NCBI GenBank assembly: GCA_020249145.1
Contig: JADCGF010000013.1
Span: forward strand, 1-64,000
Direction of reading: 5' to 3'
DNA length: 64,000 bases
Source: Roseomonas sp.
GTDB lineage: Bacteria > Pseudomonadota > Alphaproteobacteria > Acetobacterales > Acetobacteraceae
Below, piece by piece: positions 1 through 8,869 of the stretch; the first letter of the stretch is position 1; each line of letters begins with the position of its first letter. A program made the translations under genes and the position numbers. Below the pieces are notes generated by a model. It saw only the letters and a program-made list of their open reading frames with translations. It searched no databases and was not told the origin of the DNA.

Positions 1-589
1 CATCGGGGTCAGTGGTCGAGGCATGGGTCTCGTTGCTACGCTTCTGGCCGTGGAAATTCTGCTCACCATTGCGGCCCGCATCGGGCGGCGGGCCAGAGCC
101 GTCCTTTGGCCGGAAGCTCTTGGTGCTGGCCCAGGCTTCCAGCAGCGTGCCATCAACCGAGAAATGCTCGGTAGAAAGCAGGACCTTTACCTTTGGCTGC
201 GCCAGTAGCGCGCGCATGAACTCCGAGGCCACGTCGCCTTGCAACAGGCGGTCGCGGTTTTTGGTAAAGGTCGTGGCGTCCCAGACCGGGTCATCAACGC
301 CAAGGCCAACAAACCAACGGAACAAAAGGTCAAACTCGATCCGCTCAACCAACTGCCGCTCCGAACGGATCGAGTAGAAAGCTTGCAACAGCAGAGCGCG
401 GATCAGTCGCTCGGGCGGGATGGATTCACGCCCGAATGGCGAATAAAGCGCGTCAAAGGCGGTCGAGAGATCAGCCAGCGCGCTGTTCACCAGGCCGCGG
501 ATCACCCGCAGCGGATGGTCAGCACGCACCCGCTTTTCAAGATCAACATAGCTGAACAAGGAACCAGCCACCGCATCATTGCCACGCAT
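1..589 (-). CDS. IS5-type transposase, N-terminal part (cut by window edge)
   Basis: The minus strand is open from an ATG at 589 to the left edge, giving 196 residues. The start reads MRGNDAVAGSLFSYVDLEKR and continues with RVRADHPLRVIR, a helical region with YSPFGRESIPPERLIRALLLQ, then SERQLVERIEFDLLFRWFVG and FSVDGTLLEAWASTKSFRP. This is the layout of IS5/IS1182-like DDE transposases: an N-terminal DUF772-type domain, then the first catalytic Asp in VDGTLLEAW. The C-terminal catalytic residues lie outside the window, so intactness cannot be judged. The other end of the element should lie between about 600 and 780, but I could not identify its inverted repeat without the partner end. It borders the glycan island, consistent with transfer of that region. 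Confidence 0.85.
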   Translation of the reverse strand, partial: MRGNDAVAGSLFSYVDLEKRVRADHPLRVIRGLVNSALADLSTAFDALYSPFGRESIPPERLIRALLLQAFYSIRSERQLVERIEFDLLFRWFVGLGVDDPVWDATTFTKNRDRLLQGDVASEFMRALLAQPKVKVLLSTEHFSVDGTLLEAWASTKSFRPKDGSGPPPDAGRNGEQNFHGQKRSNETHASTTDPD

Positions 590-781
590 CGCAACCTCAA
601 CCCGAATACGAGGACAGTGAATCATAAATACGGAAATCAGGCTACGAAGTTCAGCAGCCCGATAGAGCTCTGGTCAATTCGACGCGTCTAGGAAGAGCGA
701 AAGCCACACCCAGGTCAGAGAGCGCAGCATCTGTGTCCTAGGCACGGGTCAGCATACTCCACGCTCGGCCAACGAGCTGGA

Positions 782-1921
782 CTAACGCGGACCAATGCCG
801 CTCAATGCCTCCCGCCAAGCCAGAGCAAAGCGCCGCGCGACGCTTGGCATGCTGTATCTCTGCTCGATGCGCTCGCGGTCGGCAGTGCCCAGTGCCGCAT
901 GCTGCGCAGGCGGCAGCGCGAGCACGCGAAGACAGCACTCGGCCAGCGCCCCTGGGTCGGCAGCCGGCACGATTCGTGTGGAATCACCTAGAATTTCCCT
1001 CGCCTCGCCCACGTCAGTCGCAATGACAGGCACGCCGGCCGCCATCGCCTCCCCTATGGCGTTCGAGAAACCCTCGGAATGGCAGGAGGTCGAGAGCGCA
1101 AGGTCGAACGCCGCGGTCAGCTCTGGAATATCGAGCCGCTCGCCGAGCAGATGCGCGCGTCCGGCGAGACCGTGGCGGGTTGCCAGCGCATCAAGATGCA
1201 GCCTGCCCGGAAGCATGCCGCGCCCTACGCAGACCAGGTGGCAGGCAGGGTCCGACGAGGCCACGCGAGCAAAGGCGGCGAATAGCGTCTCATGATCTTT
1301 GATGGCGTCGTCCCGCGCGACCCTGCCAATCAGGCGGATGTCCCCCGCGAGGCCGAGTTCGGCCCGCAGTGCTGCGCTGGCCTCGGGCATCGGCCGAAAG
1401 CGAAGGGTGTCGAAGCCGTTCGGGATGTGTGCCCTCTTTCTGGCTGGAAAACCCAATCGTTCATGGTCAGCTGCGCTAGACGTCGCATTGTAAATGATTC
1501 GATTTGTCCGAAATGCAAAGGGCAAGGAGGCAAGAATGACGGCGCGCGTCATGGGCCGGACATGGCTGATGCTGGACAGGGTCTGGCGGACACTCCACAG
1601 CACCGGTCTGCCTGACGCCGACAACGAGGCGACCAGATTGCCGTGATACATCCAGCCCTGCACCACGTCTGCGCGAGCTTCCTGGACCAGGCGACGGAGC
1701 CGGGCCAACGACAGGACTGCACGTGGAGAACGGGGAATGCCAGCATCAACAATCTGCGCCCCAGTGGCTGCGATTCTGGCCGCAAGTGGGCCACCGCTGA
1801 GGAGTGGCAGCACAACATGTTCGTACTCAGGCGGGGGTAGCGCCTCAATCAATTTTGCGAGCATTGTCTCGGCGCCGCCTGTGTGGAGGCCGGTTATGAT
1901 ATGTGCGATCCGCAAGGGCAT
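782..1921 (-). CDS. GT4-family glycosyltransferase
   Basis: Predicted cytoplasmic or membrane-associated retaining glycosyltransferase of the GT4 (GT-B fold) family, 379 aa, that would add a sugar from a nucleotide-sugar donor to a lipid-linked or protein acceptor. Visible motifs are the N-terminal IAHIITGLHTGGAETML glycine-rich loop, an IPNGFDTLRFRP segment, and the C-terminal donor-site stretch CHSEGFSNAIGEAMAAGVPVIATDVGEAREI, with the E-x7-E type signature. I start at ATG 1921 (MPLRIAHI); the upstream TTG at 1927 in the same frame is less likely. It is transcribed alone, away from the flippase gene at 2281. The substrate is unknown; context suggests surface polysaccharide or flagellin glycan. 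Confidence 0.85.
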   Translation of the reverse strand: MPLRIAHIITGLHTGGAETMLAKLIEALPPPEYEHVVLPLLSGGPLAARIAATGAQIVDAGIPRSPRAVLSLARLRRLVQEARADVVQGWMYHGNLVASLSASGRPVLWSVRQTLSSISHVRPMTRAVILASLPFAFRTNRIIYNATSSAADHERLGFPARKRAHIPNGFDTLRFRPMPEASAALRAELGLAGDIRLIGRVARDDAIKDHETLFAAFARVASSDPACHLVCVGRGMLPGRLHLDALATRHGLAGRAHLLGERLDIPELTAAFDLALSTSCHSEGFSNAIGEAMAAGVPVIATDVGEAREILGDSTRIVPAADPGALAECCLRVLALPPAQHAALGTADRERIEQRYSMPSVARRFALAWREALSGIGPR

Positions 1922-2239
1922 CCTCAACTTTCGAGGGTGGTCGGGGTCAAATGACGGCTCCTGTTAACCCATTTCTCGCCGGAGTGAATCGGCTTTTTGC
2001 GCTGTGGGGCTTGGGTTGGTGGCAAGAATGGTGTCAGCAAGGCCCCTTCGGCTTCGGCCAAGCCACTAAAATACAGCAAAGGCGCGGCGCAGCCAAACAA
2101 CCGCCTGGCTATGGGCGCTGTGCTGAAGCAGACCTTACCTTGACATCTCTGGCTTTGCGCGCGTAACGCGGGTCAGTCAAAAGCTGAGTAACCGCGTTGA
2201 CCGCAAAACCCGCTCCGGCAGATGCCGCATAAGGAGGGC
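1922..2239. other. Divergent intergenic region, no gene seen
   Basis: About 320 bases separate the start of the GT4 gene on the minus strand from the leader ORF and flippase on the plus strand. It must hold promoters for both directions, but no -35/-10 pair or sigma-54 element stands out. A short open frame across 1903-2166 (+) has no start signal or recognisable sequence. Confidence 0.4.
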
Positions 2240-2284
2240 ATGCAGCGTCTTACGAATTGGTGCCGAGCACATTTTTCAGAATGA
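2240..2284 (+). CDS. Possible 14-codon leader ORF coupled to the flippase gene
   Basis: An excellent ribosome-binding site (AAGGAGG, 2231-2237) precedes ATG 2240. The frame reads 14 codons (MQRLTNWCRAHFSE) and stops with TGA at 2282-2284, overlapping ATG 2281 of the downstream frame as ATGA. The flippase start candidates (TTG 2257, GTG 2260, ATG 2281, ATG 2332) have no good ribosome-binding site of their own. The leader could therefore deliver ribosomes by translational coupling. No function is claimed for the peptide, and it could be an accident. Confidence 0.4.
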   Translation: MQRLTNWCRAHFSE

Positions 2285-3681
2285 GTGAGGGCCAAATCTT
2301 GGTAGACTCTCGCCGACTTGAAGCCTGGACAATGAAGTTTCTGCCTGCCCCGATGCGCAGGCGCTTGCAGGGTGCGAGCGGTGAAAATCGCGCCATCGTG
2401 CGGGGGATGGTCTGGGTTGCGGTTTTCTTGCTCGTCGCGAAAGCGGTAGCCGTCGCCAAAGAAATGATGGTGGCTTATCGCTACGGCGCTGGCGCCGTGG
2501 TTGATGGGTATTTGTTTGTATTCAACCTGGCGCAGTGGCCATGTGGTGTATTCGCGAGCGTGACGGGGATCATCCTTATCCCGTTTCTCGTCAAACTCCA
2601 ACAGGAACGGCCTTCTGAAGCCAGCAGGCTACAGGCCGCATTACTGCCTTTCGCCTTTCTGTTGGGTACCACCGCCAGCCTGCTATTCGGCCCCATCATG
2701 TGGTGGGCCGTCAGCCGCATGGAACTGGGATTAACCGCTGAGAGCCGGGCGGCTGCCTTGACCGCCCTGCCCTGGATCGCGCCCAGCATTGCCTTCGCCT
2801 TCATGGGCGCGGTGCTTTCGAATTGGCTGATGAGCCAGCGCCGCCATGCCAATACCTTGCTGGAAGCAACGCCAGCGGCGGCGATTGCTGTCTGCCTTGT
2901 GGTCTGGCCGATGGCCTCAGGCCAGGCATGGGGCGTTCTGCCATTGGCGGTGGCAACACTGATCGGCTTTGCGCTCCAGACATTGTTATTGGTCAGGCTT
3001 TGCGGGCATCCCATCGGCTTCGCGCATCTCGGCACCATCGCGGAGCACTGGCCCGCTTTGCGCATGGCCTTCGGGATCATGCTGCTGGCGCAAATCATCT
3101 TGACCAGCGCGGGATTGCTGGATCAGTTTTTTGCCTTGCGCATGGGGGAAGGCGTGCTGGCCAGTTTTTTCTATGCGCAGCGCATCATGGCACTTGTGCT
3201 TGGGCTGACCACAGTGGTTGTGGGGCGGGCGATGCTGCCGGTTTTCGCCAGTGTGGGTGACCTTCGCGCGAGCTTCGCCTTGGCGCAGCGCTGGGCCTGG
3301 CGTTTCGGGGTATTGGGCGCCCTGTGTGCCGTGGCGCTGGTGTTGACTGCGGATTGGGCAGTCATGCTGCTGTTTGAACGCGGCGCCTTCACCGCAAAGG
3401 ACACCCAGGAGGTCGCGCAAATTCTGCGCGTGCTGGCGCTTCAATTGCCCTTCTACCTGTTCGGGACTGTGCTGGTGCAATGGCTGGGGGCCGCGGGCAA
3501 GGCATTTTGGTTGCTCATGGCGGCTATTGTGGGCTTTCTGGCAAAGCTGTTTGGTGCATGGGTGTGGTTTGACCTTGGGGGGCAGGGTCTGGCTGCCTCT
3601 ACCGCGTTGATGTATTTTTTCACCGCAATTATGGTTTACCTAACTGCAAGGCATTTGCTGCGCCTCGAAAGGGTAGAATAA
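2281..3681 (+). CDS. MurJ/Wzx-like lipid-linked glycan flippase (MviN family)
   Basis: 466-aa polytopic inner-membrane protein of the MOP superfamily. It shows repeated hydrophobic segments of about 20 residues through its length and the MviN/MurJ features VAKAVAVAKEMMVAYRYGAG near residue 50, the later segment LLDQFFALRMGEGVLASFFYAQRI, and LLFERGAFTAKDT. Proteins of this family flip undecaprenyl-linked sugars from the cytoplasmic to the periplasmic leaflet. Because it sits among glycosyltransferases rather than in a murein operon, a dedicated oligosaccharide flippase role is as likely as lipid II. I chose ATG 2281, which overlaps the leader stop; TTG 2257 and ATG 2332 are in frame and cannot be excluded. 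Confidence 0.8.
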   Translation: MSEGQILVDSRRLEAWTMKFLPAPMRRRLQGASGENRAIVRGMVWVAVFLLVAKAVAVAKEMMVAYRYGAGAVVDGYLFVFNLAQWPCGVFASVTGIILIPFLVKLQQERPSEASRLQAALLPFAFLLGTTASLLFGPIMWWAVSRMELGLTAESRAAALTALPWIAPSIAFAFMGAVLSNWLMSQRRHANTLLEATPAAAIAVCLVVWPMASGQAWGVLPLAVATLIGFALQTLLLVRLCGHPIGFAHLGTIAEHWPALRMAFGIMLLAQIILTSAGLLDQFFALRMGEGVLASFFYAQRIMALVLGLTTVVVGRAMLPVFASVGDLRASFALAQRWAWRFGVLGALCAVALVLTADWAVMLLFERGAFTAKDTQEVAQILRVLALQLPFYLFGTVLVQWLGAAGKAFWLLMAAIVGFLAKLFGAWVWFDLGGQGLAASTALMYFFTAIMVYLTARHLLRLERVE

Positions 3682-3749
3682 ATCATCCACGCTAGGCGCG
3701 GAGAATCTAATGCTGGTCGCTCCACGGAACCAATAAGGTATCATTTTCG

Positions 3750-4628
3750 ATGCAGAAATTCTTCACGCTTCGCGGTTGGGTGCAGGCGCTTTATGCATTT
3801 AGGGGTACAGGCTTGCCGCGCGTGGCCGAGTTCATCCGCAAAATGCAGGCGAAGCGGCATCCAGACGCCGAAATAGTGGTCGACGACTTCGAAGGTGGCG
3901 CTAAATTCGTCTGTCACCTTGGTGAGCATATGGGCAGCCAAATCTATTGGCGTGGCAGCTATTCGGGTTCACAGCTCAAGGTGCTGGCCTCACGGCTGAG
4001 CCCTGGTGGTGTGTTTATTGATCTTGGCGCCAATCAAGGGGAATTCTCCATATCTGCCGCTCGTCTCATGGGAGAGTGCGGCCGTGTGTTTGCCTTTGAA
4101 CCTTCACCAGTGATGCAAAAGCGTTTGGCTAGAAACATCGCGCTAAATGGCTTTGCGCAGGTGTCCATTGAGCCTTTCGCTGTGGCGGATGAGCCTGGGC
4201 GTCTGGCCCTTTTTTCGCCAACAGGTGCCTTTGAGGATGGGACGGTACATGCCGGTTTGCCAACCTTGTATGACCGCGGTTCTGATGCGGCAGCCCAAAC
4301 CACAGTTGTAGCCGTGACAACACTTGATGACTGGCAACAGCAGCGAGATATCGCGCGCATCGATGTCATCAAGATGGATATCGAAGGCGCGGAACTGCCG
4401 GCCTTAAAGGGTGGACAGCGGCTCATTCAGCGTTTTCGTCCATCCTTAATGATCGAACTCAACGCCGTCACCAGCCGTGCCGCAGGCTATACCATGCAAG
4501 ACCTGATCGCTTGGCTGCATGAGCAAAGCTATGAACTACAGCGCATTGACGATGATGGGTGCCTTGCGCCACTGGAAATTGATCGTCTGCAACCATTCCA
4601 GGATATCCTGGCAACCCCCCGCCCATGA
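3750..4628 (+). CDS. FkbM-family SAM-dependent methyltransferase
   Basis: 292-aa class I methyltransferase. Motif I is VFIDLGANQGEFSISAARL (about residues 90-108), followed by GRVFAFEPSPVMQKRLARNIALNG and the FkbM hallmark DVIKMDIEGAELPALKGG near residue 210. FkbM enzymes O-methylate sugars or polyketides; in a glycan cluster the likely substrate is a sugar hydroxyl. Its stop overlaps the next gene's ATG at 4625 (ATGA), so the two are probably co-translated. It lies 68 bases after the flippase gene, in the same direction, and is probably in the same operon. Confidence 0.85.
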   Translation: MQKFFTLRGWVQALYAFRGTGLPRVAEFIRKMQAKRHPDAEIVVDDFEGGAKFVCHLGEHMGSQIYWRGSYSGSQLKVLASRLSPGGVFIDLGANQGEFSISAARLMGECGRVFAFEPSPVMQKRLARNIALNGFAQVSIEPFAVADEPGRLALFSPTGAFEDGTVHAGLPTLYDRGSDAAAQTTVVAVTTLDDWQQQRDIARIDVIKMDIEGAELPALKGGQRLIQRFRPSLMIELNAVTSRAAGYTMQDLIAWLHEQSYELQRIDDDGCLAPLEIDRLQPFQDILATPRP

Positions 4629-5737
4629 GCCAGCGCCTGCTGTTTCTGATCCACTCCCTCGATATGGGTGGGGCTCAGCGTGTTGCAGCCACTTTGGCCA
4701 ATCATTGGGTTAATAAGGGCCATGCGGTGGCGGTGGCCACCTTATCCAGCACTTCATCGGATTTTTACGCGCTTGATCCGCGTATTGAACGCATTGCGTT
4801 GAACGTCGCCAAGCCAAGCCGGCACCCCATGGCGGCTATGCTTAACAACCTGCACACCCTAAGGGGGGTTCGTCGGCTGCTCAAGCAATGGCAGCCGCAA
4901 GTTACGATCGCCCTGATGACCAACGCGAATGTCTATCTCGCCTTGGCTGGCTGGGGGCTGCCTGGGCAGAAGATCGGCAGCGAGCATATTCACCCACCCA
5001 TGCTTCCTTTGGGGCGCGTCTGGGAAATGTTGCGGCGCCTGGCTTATGGTCGGCTCGATCACCTGGTGGCGCTGACCGCACCCAGCGCGGCCTGGCTCCG
5101 CAACCACACGTGGGCCAGGCATGTGACCGTCATTGGCAACCCGATCCCCTGGCCATTGCCAGTACAGCCGCCTGTTCTTGACCCCAACACGCTGCTTATC
5201 AAGGGACGCCAGCGCTTGATTGCCGCAGGCCGTCTGGTTGAACAGAAAGGTTTTGACCTGCTGATCGAGGCATTTGCCCAGCTTGCGCCGGGTTTTCCGA
5301 CCTGGGACCTGATTATCGTCGGTGAAGGGCCATTGCGCAGGCCGCTGGAAGCGCAATTGGCACGACTGGGCTTGCAGGACCGCGTGTTTCTGGTGGGTTC
5401 GGTCGGCAATATTGGCGCCTGGTACACGGCCTGCGACCTATATGTGATGAGCAGCCGCTTTGAGGGCTTTGGTAACACGCTTGTGGAGGCCCTGGCTTGC
5501 GGCCTGCCGGCAGTCAGCTTCGATTGTGAAACCGGACCGCGCGACATCATTCGCCCCGAGATTGATGGGCTATTGGTGCCGCCGGGCGATGTCAGTGCCC
5601 TGGTATCATCCTTGACAGTATTGATGATGAATCAAACTCTTCGTGAGCGTTTCGCGATACGCGCGGTAGAAGCGCGCGCGCGGTTTTCGGTGGATGGAAT
5701 TGCGGGTCAGTGGGAACGCCTTTTCCAGCAATCATAG
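4625..5737 (+). CDS. GT4-family glycosyltransferase
   Basis: 370 aa, GT-B fold. The N-terminal loop LLFLIHSLDMGGAQRVAATLANHW and the C-terminal RLIAAGRLVEQKGFDLLIEAFAQL, then VMSSRFEGFGNTLVEALACGLPAVSFDCETGPRDII, are typical of GT4 enzymes. This form resembles GalNAc/GlcNAc-type transferases of capsule and O-antigen clusters, but the donor cannot be told from the sequence. It starts inside the FkbM stop codon. Its 3' end overlaps the 3' end of the oppositely oriented GT2 gene by 31 bases, leaving no room for an ordinary terminator between them. Confidence 0.87.
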   Translation: MSQRLLFLIHSLDMGGAQRVAATLANHWVNKGHAVAVATLSSTSSDFYALDPRIERIALNVAKPSRHPMAAMLNNLHTLRGVRRLLKQWQPQVTIALMTNANVYLALAGWGLPGQKIGSEHIHPPMLPLGRVWEMLRRLAYGRLDHLVALTAPSAAWLRNHTWARHVTVIGNPIPWPLPVQPPVLDPNTLLIKGRQRLIAAGRLVEQKGFDLLIEAFAQLAPGFPTWDLIIVGEGPLRRPLEAQLARLGLQDRVFLVGSVGNIGAWYTACDLYVMSSRFEGFGNTLVEALACGLPAVSFDCETGPRDIIRPEIDGLLVPPGDVSALVSSLTVLMMNQTLRERFAIRAVEARARFSVDGIAGQWERLFQQS

Positions 5738-6627
5738 AGCCACCATGCCACGCCCATAGGTGCCATCAGCACAACCAGCAGCCTGCCGCCCGCTGACCCA
5801 GGCCAAAAACGCTCCCGCTGCGCCTGAGACTTATCCACATGCAACCGAAAACGGGTCCAGCGCGCGGCTTCAATTACGAAATGAACCGGGTTTTGCCAGA
5901 ACCATTGCAGTTCTTTATTCAAGACCATGGTCTTCCAATACAAACTGCCAGCCGCGTCGCGGGCAGGGTTTCTTGTCTGCGTCACTTGATTTCCGGCGTC
6001 CTGGAAGTAGATACGCACCACTTCATTAATGAATCGGGTCTTGTAATGGGCCGCAATGGCCGTCCACACCACACCTTCGGGCACATGGCCGGGTAGATGC
6101 TCAGGGAAAGGGTGCGCGCGCAGGATGTCGGTTCGGCTAAAGCCCCATTTTTCACCGCACACACCAAATCTGTAGCGCATTTCCAACGAATCCGAATCAA
6201 TGCCCCAATCACCCGGAAAAGAATCGCCGACGATTTTTCCTTGCGGATCCTGACACAACCCACAAACGCCCACGAAATGAATGCGCTCATGTTCTGGAAT
6301 TGCAAGCCAATGATGAACAAACCGTTCAAGCGCCGTAGGTGGAAAAGCATCATCCGAATCAGCGGGTAGAAAAAGCTCACCTTTAGCCAACCTTACCCCG
6401 TGATTGAATGCTTTCTTCTTGTGTCCATTCTCCTGCCAGACATAATGAATAGGGAAGTTGGCTTCCTTCTGCCATGCCTCGACAATTGATTTCGTGCCAT
6501 CTGTGGACCCATCATCCACGATAAGCCATTCAAAATCGCGAAAGGTTTGGTGTTGCAGGCTTTCATAGACACGATGAAGCGTGCGTGCGCGGTTATAGGA
6601 GGGAGTAAAAACGGTAAAGAAAGTCAT
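5707..6627 (-). CDS. GT2-family glycosyltransferase
   Basis: 306-aa GT-A glycosyltransferase. FFTVFTPSYNRARTLHRVYESL, DFEWLIVDDGSTDGT and ELFLPADSDDAFPPTAL give the N-terminal nucleotide-binding fold and the DxD-like metal site of GT2 enzymes. The C-terminus has a hydrophobic stretch (LLVVLMAPMGVAWWLYDCW) that may anchor it to the inner membrane. I prefer ATG 6627 (MTFFTVF) over the in-frame TTG at 6669. It is followed in the same direction after about 90 bases upstream by the GT4 gene at 6720-7835, so the two may be co-transcribed. Sugar specificity is unknown. Confidence 0.85.
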   Translation of the reverse strand: MTFFTVFTPSYNRARTLHRVYESLQHQTFRDFEWLIVDDGSTDGTKSIVEAWQKEANFPIHYVWQENGHKKKAFNHGVRLAKGELFLPADSDDAFPPTALERFVHHWLAIPEHERIHFVGVCGLCQDPQGKIVGDSFPGDWGIDSDSLEMRYRFGVCGEKWGFSRTDILRAHPFPEHLPGHVPEGVVWTAIAAHYKTRFINEVVRIYFQDAGNQVTQTRNPARDAAGSLYWKTMVLNKELQWFWQNPVHFVIEAARWTRFRLHVDKSQAQRERFWPGSAGGRLLVVLMAPMGVAWWLYDCWKRRSH

Positions 6628-6719
6628 GGTTTTTTCGTCTTCGCCGATTTCAGCGCATTTTCGAGCCAAGCGGCCATTGGGTGATCCAGGTTCAGCAGTT
6701 TTTGGGCATCAGCCGCCCG

Positions 6720-7835
6720 TCAGCGCCCGCTGACCAGATGTTCCAGCGCGCGCTCCGTCCGTGCTGCCAAGGCTTCGATGGAGTATCCCTCAATCGCGGC
6801 GCGGACAAGCGCCCGGGGCGGCGGCGGGCGGGCAAGCGCGGCGCCCAACACGGTGGCCATATCATGCGGGTCGCCCGCGGCGGCAAGCCATTCAGGGCCA
6901 AGCAACAGGTCAGGCGCATCGCCGACATTGGTGGCGACAACGGGCGTGCCGCATGCCATGGCCTCCGCAACCACATTCGGAAAACCTTCGCCCCAGGCGG
7001 AGGATGAGCACAGCAGGTCGAAGCCGTTATAGGCTTCTGGCATGTCGCGCTGGGCAGGCTCGACACGCACGCAATCCTGCAGACCTAGCCGCGCCGCATT
7101 GGCGGCCAGGGCAGCGCGCGTCACCTCATTCGCCGATGCGACGATAACGGCCCGAAAGGCCGCGCCGCCTTGCTTCAGCCGTGTAAGAGCAGCCAGGAAG
7201 GTGGGATGATCCTTCATCGGGTCCACCCGCCCTACATGGCCAATCAGCACCGCCGTGTCCGGAATTCCCCAGCGCGCCCGCGCGCGCGCTCGGGCAGCGG
7301 CGTCGGGGCGGAATACGCCAAGGTCTATGCCGTTCGGCACGACTACAAGACGGTCAGCGGGAAAACCGCGCTGCAGGGCTGCCTCCCGCCCGGCCCGGGA
7401 ATTGGCGATCGTCAGGTCGGCGAAGGCTGCCAAACGCGCTTCCAGCCGATGCGCGAGGCGGGCAAGGCCATCACCGGGGGGAGCAACATCAGACGCCCGC
7501 AAGCCAAACACGATCCGCGGACGGGGCCGCAGACTGCGCGCGATAAGCGCGAGGAGATTAGCGATGTTAAGATAGCCATGCACCACATCTGGCCGGGTTG
7601 CGGCGATCAGTCCGCGCAGCCTGACAAGGGTGCGGGCTGCTTCCCAGCGGCGTGCCTTGCCCAGGTCATGCAGAACAACATCGCTGCCGGCCAATTCGGC
7701 TTCAAGCGGTCCGCCAGGATACATGGTGGTGATCGTCACCGCGTGGCCGCGCGCCGCCAGGGCCCGCGCCAGGACAACCAGCTGGCGCTCGGCGCCGCCA
7801 ATGGTCAGGGCGCGAACGATAAAAAGGACCCGCAT
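6720..7835 (-). CDS. GT4-family glycosyltransferase
   Basis: 371 aa starting at MRVLFIVRALTIGGAERQLVVLARAL, with GGAG-GGAGTTGAAC-like ribosome-binding sequence just upstream; the longer open frame to 8114 has no such signal and unrelated composition. Motifs include IANSRAGREAALQRGFPADRL, VVPNGIDLGVFRPD, GHVGRVDPMKDHPTFLAAL and SAWGEGFPNVVAEAMACGTPVVATNVGDAPDLL, the donor-binding signature of GT4. It resembles the enzyme at 782-1921 in layout (GGAE loop, MKDH motif), suggesting paralogous transferases adding different residues of one glycan. It is divergent from the methyltransferase at 8095. Confidence 0.87.
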   Translation of the reverse strand: MRVLFIVRALTIGGAERQLVVLARALAARGHAVTITTMYPGGPLEAELAGSDVVLHDLGKARRWEAARTLVRLRGLIAATRPDVVHGYLNIANLLALIARSLRPRPRIVFGLRASDVAPPGDGLARLAHRLEARLAAFADLTIANSRAGREAALQRGFPADRLVVVPNGIDLGVFRPDAAARARARARWGIPDTAVLIGHVGRVDPMKDHPTFLAALTRLKQGGAAFRAVIVASANEVTRAALAANAARLGLQDCVRVEPAQRDMPEAYNGFDLLCSSSAWGEGFPNVVAEAMACGTPVVATNVGDAPDLLLGPEWLAAAGDPHDMATVLGAALARPPPPRALVRAAIEGYSIEALAARTERALEHLVSGR

Positions 7836-8094
7836 GCTGTTCAACTCCGCCTTGGCGCGCAGGCCGCCGGCTGCGCCATGCACCCGATCCGGTTCCGACA
7901 CCGCGGGGGCCCAGGTCGCTCCGGCGCCCCCACGGATGAAAGCGCGGGGTAACGGTGTCAAGCGCACTGGCCGGCTTTTCTCCAAGCTGTGCGTTGCGTA
8001 TGGAATTGCCTTCGGTTGGGGGCTGTGCGATGCCTGCGGGATATTCGTTGGGACAAAACGCATTGCAACCGCTCCGCAGGTCGGCTCAAGTTTG

Positions 8095-8856
8095 ATGTTC
8101 TCCATCTCATTCATGCACCAAATTCGTGCGGCGGAACTCGCCCAAATCGCCGCCTGCTTGCCGCCCGGATCGCGCGTGCTTGAAATCGGCGCCGGAACCG
8201 GACAGCAGGCGCGCCTTCTGGCCGATCAGGGCTTCGACATCTCGGCGATAGAGATGCAGGATTCCAACTACAACGCCAACCGTATTTTCCCGATCCTGGA
8301 CTATGACGGCCGCACGATACCCTTCCCCGATGCCAGTTTCGATGCGGTATTCTCCTCCAACGTGCTGGAGCATGTGCCCGACCTGGCCACCATGCACCGG
8401 GAGATCCGCCGTGTCTTGAAGCCTGGTGGCCGCGTGATCCATGTGGTGCCGACGCATGCTTGGCGTTGCTGGCAGACGCTCTCCGCCTTTCCTGATGCTC
8501 TCCAGCATGTCGCCAGCCTTGGCTCGCGCCTGTTGCCCCCTATCGCGGGCGGGCCTCAAGCATGGAGCGATTGGCGTGCGGCCCTGAGCCAGGCGATCCG
8601 CTATCTCGCTACCCCATTCCTTCAGCGGCGGCACGGGGAGCGCGGCATATTGCTGACGGAGCCCTGGTTCTTTCGCCCCGGCTGGTGGCGGCGCAACTTT
8701 GCCGCCAACGGCTTCCAGGTGCTGGAGGACAAGCCGATGGGCTTGTTCTACACTGGAAACATGCTGTTTGGGGAGCGCCTGTCCCTCGTGCGGCGGGAGG
8801 CCATGGCAGGGTGGCTCGGCAGCGCATGCCATCTCTTTCTGCTCAAGGCGGCATGA
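8095..8856 (+). CDS. SAM-dependent methyltransferase (Methyltransf_11 type)
   Basis: 253 aa. The SAM-binding core is VLEIGAGTGQQARLLADQGFDISAIEM, followed by DAVFSSNVLEHVPDLATMHREIRRVLKPGGRVIHVVPTHAWR, the usual class I motif I to post-III order. The C-terminal part (LLTEPWFFRPGWWRRNF and GFQVLEDKPMGLFYTGNMLF) resembles sugar- or quinone-type methyltransferases of polysaccharide loci. I start at ATG 8095; ATG 8113 (MHQIRAAEL) is possible. The stop is 13 bases before asnB, so the two probably form an operon. The substrate is unknown. Confidence 0.82.
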   Translation: MFSISFMHQIRAAELAQIAACLPPGSRVLEIGAGTGQQARLLADQGFDISAIEMQDSNYNANRIFPILDYDGRTIPFPDASFDAVFSSNVLEHVPDLATMHREIRRVLKPGGRVIHVVPTHAWRCWQTLSAFPDALQHVASLGSRLLPPIAGGPQAWSDWRAALSQAIRYLATPFLQRRHGERGILLTEPWFFRPGWWRRNFAANGFQVLEDKPMGLFYTGNMLFGERLSLVRREAMAGWLGSACHLFLLKAA

Positions 8857-8869
8857 AAGGGTAGCGCGC

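Noticed and set aside
1903..2166. 87-codon plus-strand ORF in the divergent gap
   Set aside because: No ribosome-binding site, overlaps the start of the GT4 gene on the other strand, and the sequence resembles no protein.
7836..8094. Long N-terminal extensions of the GT4 (to 8114) and methyltransferase (from 7630) frames
   Set aside because: Each would overlap the other gene; the extensions have no family similarity, while the shorter starts have better signals and begin at the conserved domains.
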